Part shown: positions 1 through 6,551 of the stretch, one piece after another | Position numbering within the stretch: position 1 is the stretch's first letter | How the letters are laid out: every line of letters begins with the position of its first letter | Assembly (NCBI GenBank): GCA_946885605.1 | Contig: CAMPGR010000172.1 | Coordinates: 1-6,602 of the forward strand | Length of the DNA: 6,602 bases | DNA from: an uncultured Pseudomonadota bacterium | GTDB lineage: Bacteria; Pseudomonadota; Gammaproteobacteria; Burkholderiales; SG8-41 | Direction of reading: 5' to 3' | Program-made: the position numbers and the translations under genes | The notes under the pieces: generated by a model | What the model saw: only the letters and a program-made list of their open reading frames with translations | Told to the model about the DNA's origin: nothing | Database searches by the model: none

Positions 1-635
1 CGTTCTACATCATCGGCACGGTGGCGGGGCCGCATCCCTATCCCATGATGGTGCGCGATTTCCAGTCGGTGATCGGCCGCGAGGCGCGCGAGCAGATGCA
101 GGAGCTCGCGGGACGCCAGCCCGATGCGGTGCTCGCGTGCGTGGGCGGCGGCTCCAACGCGATCGGCATCTTCTATCCCTACATCCCGGATGAAGCGGTG
201 CGGCTGATCGGCATCGAAGCGGCCGGCCATGGCCTGGAGAGCGGAAAGCACGCGGCGACGCTGGTCACCGGCAAGCCGGGCGTGCTGCATGGCAATCGCA
301 CTTATCTTCTGCAGGACGAGAACGGCCAGATCATCGAGACGCACTCGATTTCCGCGGGGCTCGATTATCCGGGTGTCGGGCCCGAGCACGCGTGGTTGAA
401 GGACAGCGGACGCGCCGAGTACGTCGCCGTGACCGACGACGAAGCGCTGCAGGCTTTCCACAATCTGTGCCGGCTCGAGGGCATCATCCCGGCGCTCGAA
501 TCGAGCCACGCGCTGGCTTACGCGGCCAAGATCGCGCCGCGCATGAGGAAAGAGCAGACCCTCCTCGTCAATCTATCGGGGCGCGGCGACAAGGACATGC
601 ATACCGTCGCCGAAAAGTCCGCCATAAAAATTTGA
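1..635 (+). CDS. trpB: Tryptophan synthase beta chain, 5'-truncated by the window edge
   Basis: TrpB is the PLP-dependent subunit that condenses indole with L-serine to give tryptophan, as part of the cytoplasmic alpha2-beta2 complex with TrpA. The reading frame is already open at base 3 ([14 protein letters not shown], a conserved TrpB stretch), so the gene begins upstream. About 210 residues are visible out of roughly 400 usual for the family. Visible motifs are the glycine-rich PLP-phosphate loop GGGSNAIG (bases 144-167), the [16 protein letters not shown] segment, ALESSHAL with the conserved active-site Glu (bases 498-500), and the C-terminal LSGRGDKD with the Ser that contacts the PLP pyridine nitrogen (bases 576-578). 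The PLP-binding lysine lies in the missing part. The frame ends with TGA, 2 nt before the trpA ATG. A GTG at base 21 is internal and is not the true start. No frameshift or odd residue is seen in the visible half. Confidence 0.98.
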   Translation, partial: FYIIGTVAGPHPYPMMVRDFQSVIGREAREQMQELAGRQPDAVLACVGGGSNAIGIFYPYIPDEAVRLIGIEAAGHGLESGKHAATLVTGKPGVLHGNRTYLLQDENGQIIETHSISAGLDYPGVGPEHAWLKDSGRAEYVAVTDDEALQAFHNLCRLEGIIPALESSHALAYAAKIAPRMRKEQTLLVNLSGRGDKDMHTVAEKSAIKI

Positions 636-637
636 TC

Positions 638-1456
638 ATGTCGCGTATCGCTGCCACGTTCCAGAGACTCGAGCAGCAGGGCAGAAAGGCACTGATACCG
701 TTCATCACCGCGGGCGATCCCGATCCCTCGCTCGCCGTGCCGCTGATGCACGCCCTCGTTGCGGGAGGCGCCGACATCATCGAGCTCGGCGTGCCGTTTT
801 CCGACCCGATGGCCGATGGCCCCGTGATCCAGCGCTCGAGCGAGCGCGCGCTGAAACACGGCGTGTCGCTCAAGCACGTGATCCGATACGTCTCGGAGTT
901 CCGGAAGAGGGACGCGAGCACGCCCGTAGTGCTTTTCGGCTATGCCAATCCGATCGAAGCGATGGGTGTCGAGCGCTTCGCGGAGTCGGTCAGGGCGGCG
1001 GACGCGGATGGCGTGCTCGTCGTCGACTATCCGCCCGAGGAGGCGCACACGCTCGTCGAGCTGCTCGATGCGCGAAACCTCGACACCGTGTTTCTCCTGT
1101 CGCCCACGACTGATGAGGCGCGCCTGAAGCGTGTGGCCGCGCTCGGCCGCGGCTATCTCTATTACGTTTCGCTGCGGGGCGTCACCGGCGCGGCCCACAT
1201 CGACTTGGACGACGTCGCTTCGCGCATCGCCCGCATCCGCAGTTTCACGCAACTTCCGGTCGGTGTCGGGTTCGGCATCCGCGACCCGGAGACCGCCAGC
1301 CGCATCGCAAGCGTTGCGGACGCGGTGATCATCGGGAGCCGCCTCGTGCAGGAGGTCGAGAATTCGCGACTCGAGCAGGTGGTCTCCAACGTCACGGCTT
1401 TTCTGTCCGGTGTGCGCAGCGCGATGGACAGCGCCGCGCGGGAGCCGGTCGCATGA
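638..1456 (+). CDS. trpA: Tryptophan synthase alpha chain
   Basis: TrpA cleaves indole-3-glycerol phosphate to indole and glyceraldehyde-3-phosphate and channels the indole to TrpB. The 272-residue product matches the usual family length of about 268. It reads as a complete TIM barrel. The signature [14 protein letters not shown] carries the two catalytic acids, Glu49 and Asp60, at the same numbers as in the Salmonella enzyme. The mobile loop reads SLRGVTGA with the conserved Thr183. The phosphate-binding GFGI (211-214) and IIGS (231-234) follow. I chose the ATG at 638 because the protein then begins [11 protein letters not shown], as the family does. The frame stays open upstream to about 392, but that part only overlaps trpB out of frame. 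No Shine-Dalgarno is evident, and the start is 2 nt after the trpB stop, so translation probably relies on coupling. The stop overlaps the accD start. Confidence 0.98.
   Translation: MSRIAATFQRLEQQGRKALIPFITAGDPDPSLAVPLMHALVAGGADIIELGVPFSDPMADGPVIQRSSERALKHGVSLKHVIRYVSEFRKRDASTPVVLFGYANPIEAMGVERFAESVRAADADGVLVVDYPPEEAHTLVELLDARNLDTVFLLSPTTDEARLKRVAALGRGYLYYVSLRGVTGAAHIDLDDVASRIARIRSFTQLPVGVGFGIRDPETASRIASVADAVIIGSRLVQEVENSRLEQVVSNVTAFLSGVRSAMDSAAREPVA
1440..1444 (+). promoter_or_regulatory. Shine-Dalgarno for accD, inside the end of trpA
   Basis: GGGAG lies 8 nt before the accD ATG at 1453, within the last codons of trpA. The spacing is good, so accD can be initiated independently as well as by coupling through the ATGA overlap. 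Confidence 0.6.
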
Positions 1457-2316
1457 GCTGGCTCCAGAAACTGTTGCCGCCCCGGATCAAGCGCGAGGGC
1501 AGCCCGCGCAAGGTCGTTCCGGAGGGACTCTGGAGCAAGTGCGAGTCGTGCGAGGCGGTGCTCTATCGCGCGGACCTCGAGAAGAATCTATACGTCTGCC
1601 CTAAATGCAATCACCACAAGCGCATTTCGGCGCGCGAGCGGCTCGACTGGCTGCTCGATCTCGAGGGCCGCTACGAGATCGGCGCCGAAGTGCTTGCGGT
1701 GGACACGCTCAAGTTCAAGGACAGCCGGCGCTACACCGAGCGGCTCGAAGAGGCGCGCACGGAGACCTCCGAAGAGGACGCGGTTGTCGTAATGCAGGGA
1801 AGCATCAAGGCGCTCCCGCTCGTTGCCGCCGCATTCGAGTTCGGATTTCTCGGCGGCTCGATGGGCTCGGTGGTCGGCGAACGGTTCACGCGGGGCGCGC
1901 AGGTCTGCGTCGAGCAGCGCCTGCCGTTCATCTGCTTTACCGCATCCGGCGGCGCGCGCATGCAGGAGGGCCTGCTCTCGCTCATGCAGATGGCGAAGAC
2001 CTGCGCCGCGCTCACCCGGCTCTCGCGCGAGCGGCTCCCGTTTGTCTCCGTTCTGACCGATCCCACCATGGGCGGCGTCTCCGCGAGCTTCGCGATGATC
2101 GGCGACGTCGTTGTGGCCGAGCCGGGCGCGCTCATCGGCTTCGCCGGCCCTCGAGTCATCGAGCAGACGGTGCGCGAAACGCTGCCGGAAGGCTTCCAGC
2201 GCACCGAGTTTCTCCTCGAGCACGGTGCGATCGACATGATCGTCGATCGCCGTCAAATGCGGGACAAGCTTTCGAACCTCATCACGCTGCTCCTCAAGCT
2301 GCCGGCCGCCGCTTGA
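1453..2316 (+). CDS. accD: Acetyl-CoA carboxylase, carboxyltransferase subunit beta
   Basis: AccD pairs with AccA to form the carboxyltransferase, which moves the carboxyl group from biotinylated AccB to acetyl-CoA and makes malonyl-CoA, the committed step of fatty-acid synthesis. The product has 287 residues, normal for the family (E. coli about 304). A short N-terminal leader is followed by a four-cysteine zinc ribbon (C30, C33, C49, C52). The crotonase-like carboxyltransferase domain follows, with SGGARMQEG at 165-173, then [14 protein letters not shown], then [17 protein letters not shown]. These glycine-rich segments shape the active site and the oxyanion hole in this family. The ATG overlaps the trpA stop as ATGA. 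In E. coli the zinc ribbon has been reported to bind acc mRNA for autoregulation; nothing in this window tests that here. The accA partner is not in the window. All expected residues are present. Confidence 0.98.
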   Translation: MSWLQKLLPPRIKREGSPRKVVPEGLWSKCESCEAVLYRADLEKNLYVCPKCNHHKRISARERLDWLLDLEGRYEIGAEVLAVDTLKFKDSRRYTERLEEARTETSEEDAVVVMQGSIKALPLVAAAFEFGFLGGSMGSVVGERFTRGAQVCVEQRLPFICFTASGGARMQEGLLSLMQMAKTCAALTRLSRERLPFVSVLTDPTMGGVSASFAMIGDVVVAEPGALIGFAGPRVIEQTVRETLPEGFQRTEFLLEHGAIDMIVDRRQMRDKLSNLITLLLKLPAAA

Positions 2317-2335
2317 TCGGCCGCACGCTCCACAC

Positions 2336-2354
2336 CCGCCGCATTGAGGGCGGC
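2336..2354 (+). repeat. Short GC-rich inverted repeat in the accD-folC spacer
   Basis: CCGCC (2336-2340) and GGCGG (2349-2353) can pair as a 5-bp stem with an 8-nt loop. A shifted 5-bp pairing, GCCGC with GCGGC, is also possible. The arms sit in the 58-bp gap between the accD stop and the folC start. No T-run follows, so it is not an intrinsic terminator. It may be chance in a GC-rich spacer. Confidence 0.3.
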
Positions 2355-2374
2355 TCGTCTACGCCGCTGCCCGC

Positions 2375-3787
2375 ATGACTTCCGATAACGTCCATCCTCC
2401 GCCCAAAACGCTCGACCAATGGCTCGCGCACATCGAGCGCGTGCACCCGCAGAGCATCGCGATGGGGCTCGAGCGCGTGGCGGCGGTGAAGCAGGCGCTC
2501 GGGCTTTCACCCGAATTCGTCGTCATCACGGTGGGCGGCACCAACGGCAAGGGCTCGGCGTGCGCAATGCTCGAGGCGATCCTGCACCACGCAGGCTACA
2601 AGGTCGGGTGTTACACCTCGCCGCATCTCGTGCGCTACAACGAACGGGTGCGCATCGCCAGGCGCGAAGCGAGCGATGCCGATCTCGTGCGCGCCTTCGA
2701 AGCCGTGGAGCGCGCGCGGGCGGTAGCGCGTCGGAACGCGGAGCAGGGGCCCCGCTTGCGGGGATACGACCGTGCAGACGCGCAAACGACCGACACAGAT
2801 ACACCCGGCAGTCCCGAAAGCGTTTCGGAGGCCGTCGCGCTGACCTACTTCGAGTTCGGGACCCTCGCGGCGGCATGGCTGTTCGCGGAGGCGCGGGTCG
2901 ACGTCGCCATACTGGAAGTCGGGCTGGGCGGGCGGCTCGATGCGGTAAACGCTTTCGATGCCGACTGCGCGCTCGTGATGAGCGTCGAACTCGACCATAT
3001 GGATTATCTCGGGCCGACGCGCGAGTCGATCGGCTACGAAAAGGCCGGCATCTTTCGCGCGGGACGCCCCGCGATCTGCGCCGATCCCGACCCGCCGCAG
3101 ACGCTGCGCCGCCACGCCGAAGCGCTCGGCGCGCGCCTTCTGGTCCGCGGGACGGACTTCGGCTACGCCACGCAGCGCGTGCAATGGCGCTATGACGGAC
3201 CGCACGGCAGGCGCCACTGCCTGCCGCACCCCGTGCTGCGCGGTGCGCATCAGCTCGCGAACGCGAGCGCGTGCCTGGCCGCCCTCGACACCTTGCGCGA
3301 TCGGTTGCCGGTGACGATGGACGACATCCGCACGGGGCTGCTCGAAGCCGAGACGCCCGGGCGCTTCCAGGTGCTGCCGGGCCGGCCGGTCGTCATTCTG
3401 GACGTCGCGCACAACCCCGCCGCAGCGCAGGCACTCGCCGCAACGCTTGCGCAGATGGGGCGCGCCGGCCGCACGATCGCGGTCTTCGCGATGCTGAGCG
3501 ACAAGGACATCGGCGGCGTGATCGACGCGCTCGAATCTCACATCGACTGCTGGTTTATTGCGCCGATTGCTGCGCCGCGCGGCGCCGATACCGCATTGCT
3601 CGGAGAGACCTTGCGCGGGCGCGCGGTGCGGGGCACGGTGAGAACGTGCGCGAGCATCGCCGAAGCGTACGCGCAAGCCTGTGATATCGCGGTGCAAAAT
3701 GATAAAATTCTCGCGTTCGGATCGTTTTATACGGTCGGTGCGGTGATGGAAGCGCGTGCGCGGCACCATCCGCCGGGAACCGCGTAA
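2375..3787 (+). CDS. folC: Bifunctional dihydrofolate synthase / folylpolyglutamate synthase
   Basis: FolC adds L-glutamate to dihydropteroate, giving dihydrofolate, and then extends the glutamate tail on tetrahydrofolates, using ATP in the cytoplasm. The product has 470 residues. It shows the P-loop GGTNGKGS at 54-61, TSPHL at 81-85, YFEFGTLAA at 158-166, LEVGLGGRLDAVN at 180-192, an LDHMDYLG segment with His208, EKAGIFR with Lys223 (the lysine carbamylated in characterised FolC), GRF at 329-331 and the C-terminal DVAHNP at 343-348. It is about 48 residues longer than the E. coli protein (about 422), mostly through an insertion at about residues 116-152. The ATG at 2375 is preferred because the conserved LDQWLAHIERVHP follows at once and an in-frame stop lies just upstream (2345-2347). 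No Shine-Dalgarno is visible. It lies 58 bp after accD and 48 bp before dedD. The folates it makes feed one-carbon units to the purine pathway begun by PurF downstream. Confidence 0.97.
   Translation: MTSDNVHPPPKTLDQWLAHIERVHPQSIAMGLERVAAVKQALGLSPEFVVITVGGTNGKGSACAMLEAILHHAGYKVGCYTSPHLVRYNERVRIARREASDADLVRAFEAVERARAVARRNAEQGPRLRGYDRADAQTTDTDTPGSPESVSEAVALTYFEFGTLAAAWLFAEARVDVAILEVGLGGRLDAVNAFDADCALVMSVELDHMDYLGPTRESIGYEKAGIFRAGRPAICADPDPPQTLRRHAEALGARLLVRGTDFGYATQRVQWRYDGPHGRRHCLPHPVLRGAHQLANASACLAALDTLRDRLPVTMDDIRTGLLEAETPGRFQVLPGRPVVILDVAHNPAAAQALAATLAQMGRAGRTIAVFAMLSDKDIGGVIDALESHIDCWFIAPIAAPRGADTALLGETLRGRAVRGTVRTCASIAEAYAQACDIAVQNDKILAFGSFYTVGAVMEARARHHPPGTA
2750..2763 (+). repeat. Perfect 6-bp inverted repeat inside the folC insertion
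   Basis: CCCCGC and GCGGGG are separated by TT. The left arm is also part of the palindrome GGGGCCCC (2746-2753). The repeat lies near the left end of the atypical stretch. No T-run follows, and it sits inside a coding frame, so it is not a terminator. Confidence 0.5.
2814..2828 (+). repeat. Perfect 6-bp inverted repeat at the right end of the folC insertion
   Basis: CCGAAA and TTTCGG are separated by GCG. The repeat lies at the junction where the atypical stretch returns to conserved folC sequence. The pairing is seen directly. Any role, for example as a scar of an inserted repeat, is inference. Confidence 0.5.
3681..3708 (+). promoter_or_regulatory. Possible weak sigma-70 promoter inside the end of folC
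   Basis: GTGATA (3681-3686, 4 of 6 to TTGACA) and TAAAAT (3703-3708, 5 of 6 to TATAAT) are separated by 16 nt. They lie about 130 bp upstream of the dedD start, in a local AT-rich patch. The patch also encodes the conserved FolC stretch NDKILAFGSF, which by itself explains much of the AT content. Chance resemblance is a real possibility. Confidence 0.2.
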
Positions 3788-3835
3788 TAGTATCCGGGTA
3801 ACAGCGCCCCGAGTGCCCAGCATGGTTTGACGGAG

Positions 3836-4528
3836 ATGGCAAAACCGATCAGCGACGAGGAACTGCAGCTACGCAAGCGTGCGCGCCGGCGGCTGATCGG
3901 AGCCATCGTAATCGTCACCGCGGTGGTGGTGGCGCTTCCCATGGTGCTCGACAACGAGCCCAAGCCGCTCACGCAGGATATCGATATCCGCATTCCGTCG
4001 CCGGAATCCGCAGGACCCTTCACTTCGAAGGTCGTTCCGGTTCCCGATACGTCACAGGCGCCTGCAGGCTCGAACAAGCCCGTGCCGGTGCCGGAAGCCA
4101 AGCCGGAAGCCCAACCACCGGCAGCAACGGCTGAGGCGAAACCGGAGCCCGGCGTGGAGCCCAAGCCGCAGCCGAGCGCCGAGTCGAAGCCGCGCACCGA
4201 AGATTCGTCCACGCAGGCCGCGGCGCCGAAGCCCGAGAAGCCGGCAAGCGCGGCGAAAGCCGAACAGCCCGCGCCTAAACCCGCAAGCGCTCAATCGGGG
4301 CGATACGTGGTGCAGGTGGTCGCGCTGTCCGACGCGAGAAAAGCGAAGCAGATGCAGCAGGCGATATTGAAGTCCGGGGTGAAGGCCTATACCGAGGTGG
4401 TCAAGACCGCACGCGGGGATGTGACGCGGGTGCGAGCGGGCCCCTATGCGACGCGCGAGGCCGCGGAAAAGGCGCAGCAGAAACTGAAGGGCGCCGGTTT
4501 TGACGGAAAGGTCATACCGGCTCGATGA
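3836..4528 (+). CDS. dedD: DedD-like SPOR-domain inner-membrane protein
   Basis: This is a bitopic membrane protein of 230 residues. A basic N-terminus (RKRARRR, 13-19) precedes one transmembrane helix at about 20-37 (LIGAIVIVTAVVVALPMV), then the LDNEPKPL turn. A long periplasmic linker rich in Pro, Ala, Lys and Glu spans about 58-153, and a C-terminal SPOR domain spans 154-230, from GRYVVQVVALSD to GFDGKVIPAR. SPOR domains bind denuded glycan strands of septal peptidoglycan, and E. coli DedD acts in cell division, so a septal role is likely. The basic cluster before the helix predicts an N-in, C-out topology. The domain layout and the place between folC and cvpA both match dedD. I chose the ATG at 3836 because MAKPISDEELQLRKRARRR resembles related proteins. 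GGAG abuts this ATG with no spacer, so the start is uncertain; a TTG at 3827 would add three residues. The stop overlaps the cvpA start as ATGA. Confidence 0.88.
   Translation: MAKPISDEELQLRKRARRRLIGAIVIVTAVVVALPMVLDNEPKPLTQDIDIRIPSPESAGPFTSKVVPVPDTSQAPAGSNKPVPVPEAKPEAQPPAATAEAKPEPGVEPKPQPSAESKPRTEDSSTQAAAPKPEKPASAAKAEQPAPKPASAQSGRYVVQVVALSDARKAKQMQQAILKSGVKAYTEVVKTARGDVTRVRAGPYATREAAEKAQQKLKGAGFDGKVIPAR
4090..4111 (+). repeat. Short tandem repeat in the SPOR protein linker
   Basis: GCCGGAAGCC occurs at 4090-4099 and again at 4102-4111, a 12-bp period encoding PEAKPEAQ. Degenerate versions continue downstream as EAKPEP, VEPKPQP and ESKPRTE. This is typical of flexible periplasmic linkers that change length by slippage. 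Confidence 0.6.
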
Positions 4529-5016
4529 CAGGCTTTGACTACGCTGTTCTGGTTATCGTGGGCCTCTCGATACTGATCAGCGTAATACGGGGATTGGTGC
4601 GCGAAGTGCTGGCGTTGCTGGCGTGGCTGGCGGCGTTCGCCACGGCGACGCTGCTCGGCGCCGACGTCGGAGCCATGATGCCGGAAGCGATACCGACCGA
4701 GGAGCTGCGTCTGCTGACCGGCTTTCTGATCGTCTTCGTGGGCGTGCTGCTCGTGATGAGCCTCGCGGCGATGGCGCTCTCGCGGCTGGTGAAGCGCGCG
4801 GGACTCGGCGTCGAGGATCGCATGTTCGGCATGCTCTTCGGCCTCGCGCGGGGCGGACTGATCGTGCTCGTGCTGGTGCTGCTCGCGGGGCTCACGACGC
4901 TGCCGCGCGATCCGATCTGGCGCAACGCGATGCTGAGCTCGCCGCTCGAGTCGCTCGCGCTCTACGTGAAGGCGTGGCTGCCGGGCGAGCTCTCGCGGCG
5001 CATCAAATACGACTGA
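4525..5016 (+). CDS. cvpA: CvpA family inner-membrane protein
   Basis: CvpA is a small polytopic inner-membrane protein. It was named for its need in colicin V production in E. coli and has later been linked to envelope stress and bile tolerance in enteric bacteria; its biochemical activity is unknown. The 163-residue length equals that of E. coli CvpA (about 162). Four hydrophobic segments are visible, at about 6-21, 27-46, 63-85 and 104-126. The family hallmarks are present: FDYAVLVIVGLSILISVIRG followed by LVREVLALLAWLAAF, and DRMFGMLFGLARGG before the last helix. The C-terminal tail (127-163) is soluble and ends RRIKYD. The ATG overlaps the dedD stop as ATGA, and a purine-rich GGAAAGG (4505-4511) lies 13 nt upstream, slightly far for a ribosome site, so coupling is likely. 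Its place directly before purF is conserved in E. coli and relatives. Confidence 0.94.
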   Translation: MTGFDYAVLVIVGLSILISVIRGLVREVLALLAWLAAFATATLLGADVGAMMPEAIPTEELRLLTGFLIVFVGVLLVMSLAAMALSRLVKRAGLGVEDRMFGMLFGLARGGLIVLVLVLLAGLTTLPRDPIWRNAMLSSPLESLALYVKAWLPGELSRRIKYD

Positions 5017-5019
5017 GGA
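5015..5019 (+). promoter_or_regulatory. Shine-Dalgarno for purF overlapping the cvpA stop
   Basis: GAGGA begins inside the cvpA TGA codon (5014-5016) and lies 8 nt before the purF ATG at 5028. This is the best ribosome-binding site in the window, and it fixes the purF start. The overlap allows ribosomes ending cvpA to restart on purF. Confidence 0.75.
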
Positions 5020-5027
5020 CACAGGCG

Positions 5028-6551
5028 ATGTGCGGAATTCTGGGTGTGGTGGCTAAGGGTCCGGTGAACCAGATCCTGTACGACGGCCTGCTCGTGCTCC
5101 AGCACCGCGGCCAGGACGCCGCGGGCATCGTGACCGCCGACGGCCCGAGCTTCCACATGCACAAGGGCCGCGGCATGGTGCGCGACGTATTCCGCACCCG
5201 CAACATGCGCGAGCTCATCGGCCACGCGGGCATCGCGCACACGCGCTATCCCACCGCCGGGTCGGCGTGGTCGGCGGCGGAATCGCAGCCGCTCTACGTG
5301 AATTCGCCGTTCGGCATCGTGTTGGGGCACAACGGCAACCTGACGAACGCCGAGCAGTTGAAGACGGAGCTCTTCCGGCAGGATCTCCGGCACGTCAACA
5401 CCAATTCCGATTCCGAAGTGCTCCTGAATGTCCTCGCGCACGAGCTGCACGCGAACGCGACCAATTACAAGCTCGATCCGGCGACCATCTTCGCGGCGGT
5501 TTCCGGCGTGCACCGGCGCTGCCGCGGCGCGTACGCGGTGGTGGCGATGATCGCCGGCTACGGCCTCCTCGCGTTCCGCGATCCGTACGGCATCCGGCCG
5601 CTCGTCTTCGGCCGCATCGAGACCGCCCACGGGTACGAGTACCAGGTCGCTTCCGAAAGCGTCGCGCTCGACACCCTCGGCTTCGAGCTCGTGAGGGATG
5701 TGGCGCCGGGGGAGGCGATCTTCATCGACCTCGACGGCAATTTCCACGGCCGCCAGTGCGCGCCGAATTCCTCGCTCAATCCGTGCATCTTCGAGTTCGT
5801 CTATCTCGCGCGTCCGGATTCGGTGATCGACGGCATCTCCGTCTACGAGACGCGGCTCCGGATGGGGGAGAGCCTTGCCGACAAGATCAAGCGCCACTAC
5901 GCACATCTCGACATCGACGTCGTGATTCCGATCCCGGATTCGAGCCGCCCGTCCGCCATGGAGCTTTCGAAGCGGCTCAATCTCCCGTACCGGGAAGGCT
6001 TCATCAAGAACCGTTACATCGGCCGCACCTTCATCATGCCCGGGCAGTCGATCCGCAGGAAATCGGTGCGCCAGAAGCTGAACTCGATCGCGATGGAGTT
6101 CAAGGGCAAGAATGTGCTGCTGGTGGACGATTCCATCGTGCGCGGCAACACCAGCAGCGAGATCGTGCAGATGGCGCGCGATTCGGGTGCGCGCAAGGTA
6201 TTCTTCGCTTCCGCCGCGCCGCCGGTGCGCTATCCCAACGTCTATGGCATCGACATGCCGACCCGCGAAGAGCTGATTGCGAACGGCCGCACCGAGGAGC
6301 AGGTCGCGGCGCTGATCGGGGCCGACGAATTGATCTACCAGGATCTCGATGGGCTTACCGCCGCTGTCCGCAGCGTCAATCCCAGGGTCAAGCGCTTCGA
6401 GGACTCGTGCTTCAGCGGCCGCTACGTCACGGGTGACGTCACGCGCGCATACCTGGACGGCGTGGAGGCGCAGCGCCGCGACGGCGCGAAGCAGGCGGAT
6501 CTTGCCGCAGCGACCGCCCAGCTCGATCTCAACCTCGAGCTCGTCGATTAG
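5028..6551 (+). CDS. purF: Amidophosphoribosyltransferase (glutamine PRPP amidotransferase)
   Basis: PurF makes 5-phosphoribosylamine from PRPP and glutamine, the first committed step of purine synthesis in the cytoplasm. The 507-residue product is full length (E. coli 505). After Met removal, Cys2 becomes the N-terminal nucleophile of the Ntn-type glutaminase domain; there is no propeptide. That domain also shows LQHRGQDAAG, HTRYPT with Arg73, HNGNL at 101-105 and NSDSEVLL. The phosphoribosyltransferase domain carries the PRPP loop VLLVDDSIVRGN at 363-374 and AAPPVRYPNVYGIDMP after it. The CxxC and other cysteines that hold the 4Fe-4S cluster in the Bacillus type are absent, so this is the E. 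coli-type enzyme. PurF is usually feedback-inhibited by AMP and GMP and, in E. coli, repressed by PurR. I recognise no PurR-like operator here, and the gene seems to be expressed from the upstream operon. The gap to cvpA is 11 nt. Confidence 0.99.
   Translation: MCGILGVVAKGPVNQILYDGLLVLQHRGQDAAGIVTADGPSFHMHKGRGMVRDVFRTRNMRELIGHAGIAHTRYPTAGSAWSAAESQPLYVNSPFGIVLGHNGNLTNAEQLKTELFRQDLRHVNTNSDSEVLLNVLAHELHANATNYKLDPATIFAAVSGVHRRCRGAYAVVAMIAGYGLLAFRDPYGIRPLVFGRIETAHGYEYQVASESVALDTLGFELVRDVAPGEAIFIDLDGNFHGRQCAPNSSLNPCIFEFVYLARPDSVIDGISVYETRLRMGESLADKIKRHYAHLDIDVVIPIPDSSRPSAMELSKRLNLPYREGFIKNRYIGRTFIMPGQSIRRKSVRQKLNSIAMEFKGKNVLLVDDSIVRGNTSSEIVQMARDSGARKVFFASAAPPVRYPNVYGIDMPTREELIANGRTEEQVAALIGADELIYQDLDGLTAAVRSVNPRVKRFEDSCFSGRYVTGDVTRAYLDGVEAQRRDGAKQADLAAATAQLDLNLELVD

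Larger units (their letters stand above)
2720..2830 (+). other. Insertion of about 37 codons within folC, with atypical codons
   Basis: These bases encode folC residues 116-152. They lie between the helix that ends VRAFEAVERAR and the conserved YFEFGTLAA strand, which are joined by only a few residues in E. coli FolC. The inserted stretch is hydrophilic and rich in Arg, Asp, Thr and Pro, as expected of an exposed disordered loop. It uses codons that are uncommon in the flanks: TTG, GGA, CGT, GCA, CAA, two ACA and AGT. It is in frame and removes no known active-site residue, so the enzyme should be functional. The boundaries are my estimate from remembered family sequences. Confidence 0.55.

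Noticed and set aside
392..637. N-terminal extension of trpA into trpB
   Set aside because: The frame is open, but the extra 82 residues are an out-of-frame reading of trpB. TrpA homologues begin at about the ATG at 638, and the catalytic residues then take their standard numbers.
518..1252. Minus-strand frame of 244 codons opposite trpB and trpA
   Set aside because: It is a shadow of two well-supported genes. The product is low in complexity, rich in Arg, Asp and Glu, and matches no family I recognise.
3794..3811. Hairpin in the folC-dedD spacer (CGGG with CCCG)
   Set aside because: It is a 4-bp stem with a 9-nt loop and no T-run, as expected by chance in GC-rich DNA.
2507..3823. Long minus-strand open frame of 438 codons opposite folC
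   Set aside because: It lies wholly opposite a gene with clear FolC motifs. GC-rich codon bias opens antisense frames easily, and its translation is Arg/Ala/Gly-rich with no recognisable domain.
4623..5027. N-terminal extension of purF over cvpA
   Set aside because: PurF needs Met-Cys at its start so that the cysteine becomes the N-terminal nucleophile, and the ATG at 5028 has a good Shine-Dalgarno. The upstream part is an out-of-frame reading of cvpA.
4962..5906. Minus-strand frame of 314 codons opposite cvpA and purF
   Set aside because: It is antisense to the strongly supported purF and has a valine- and arginine-rich shadow composition. No start signal is evident.
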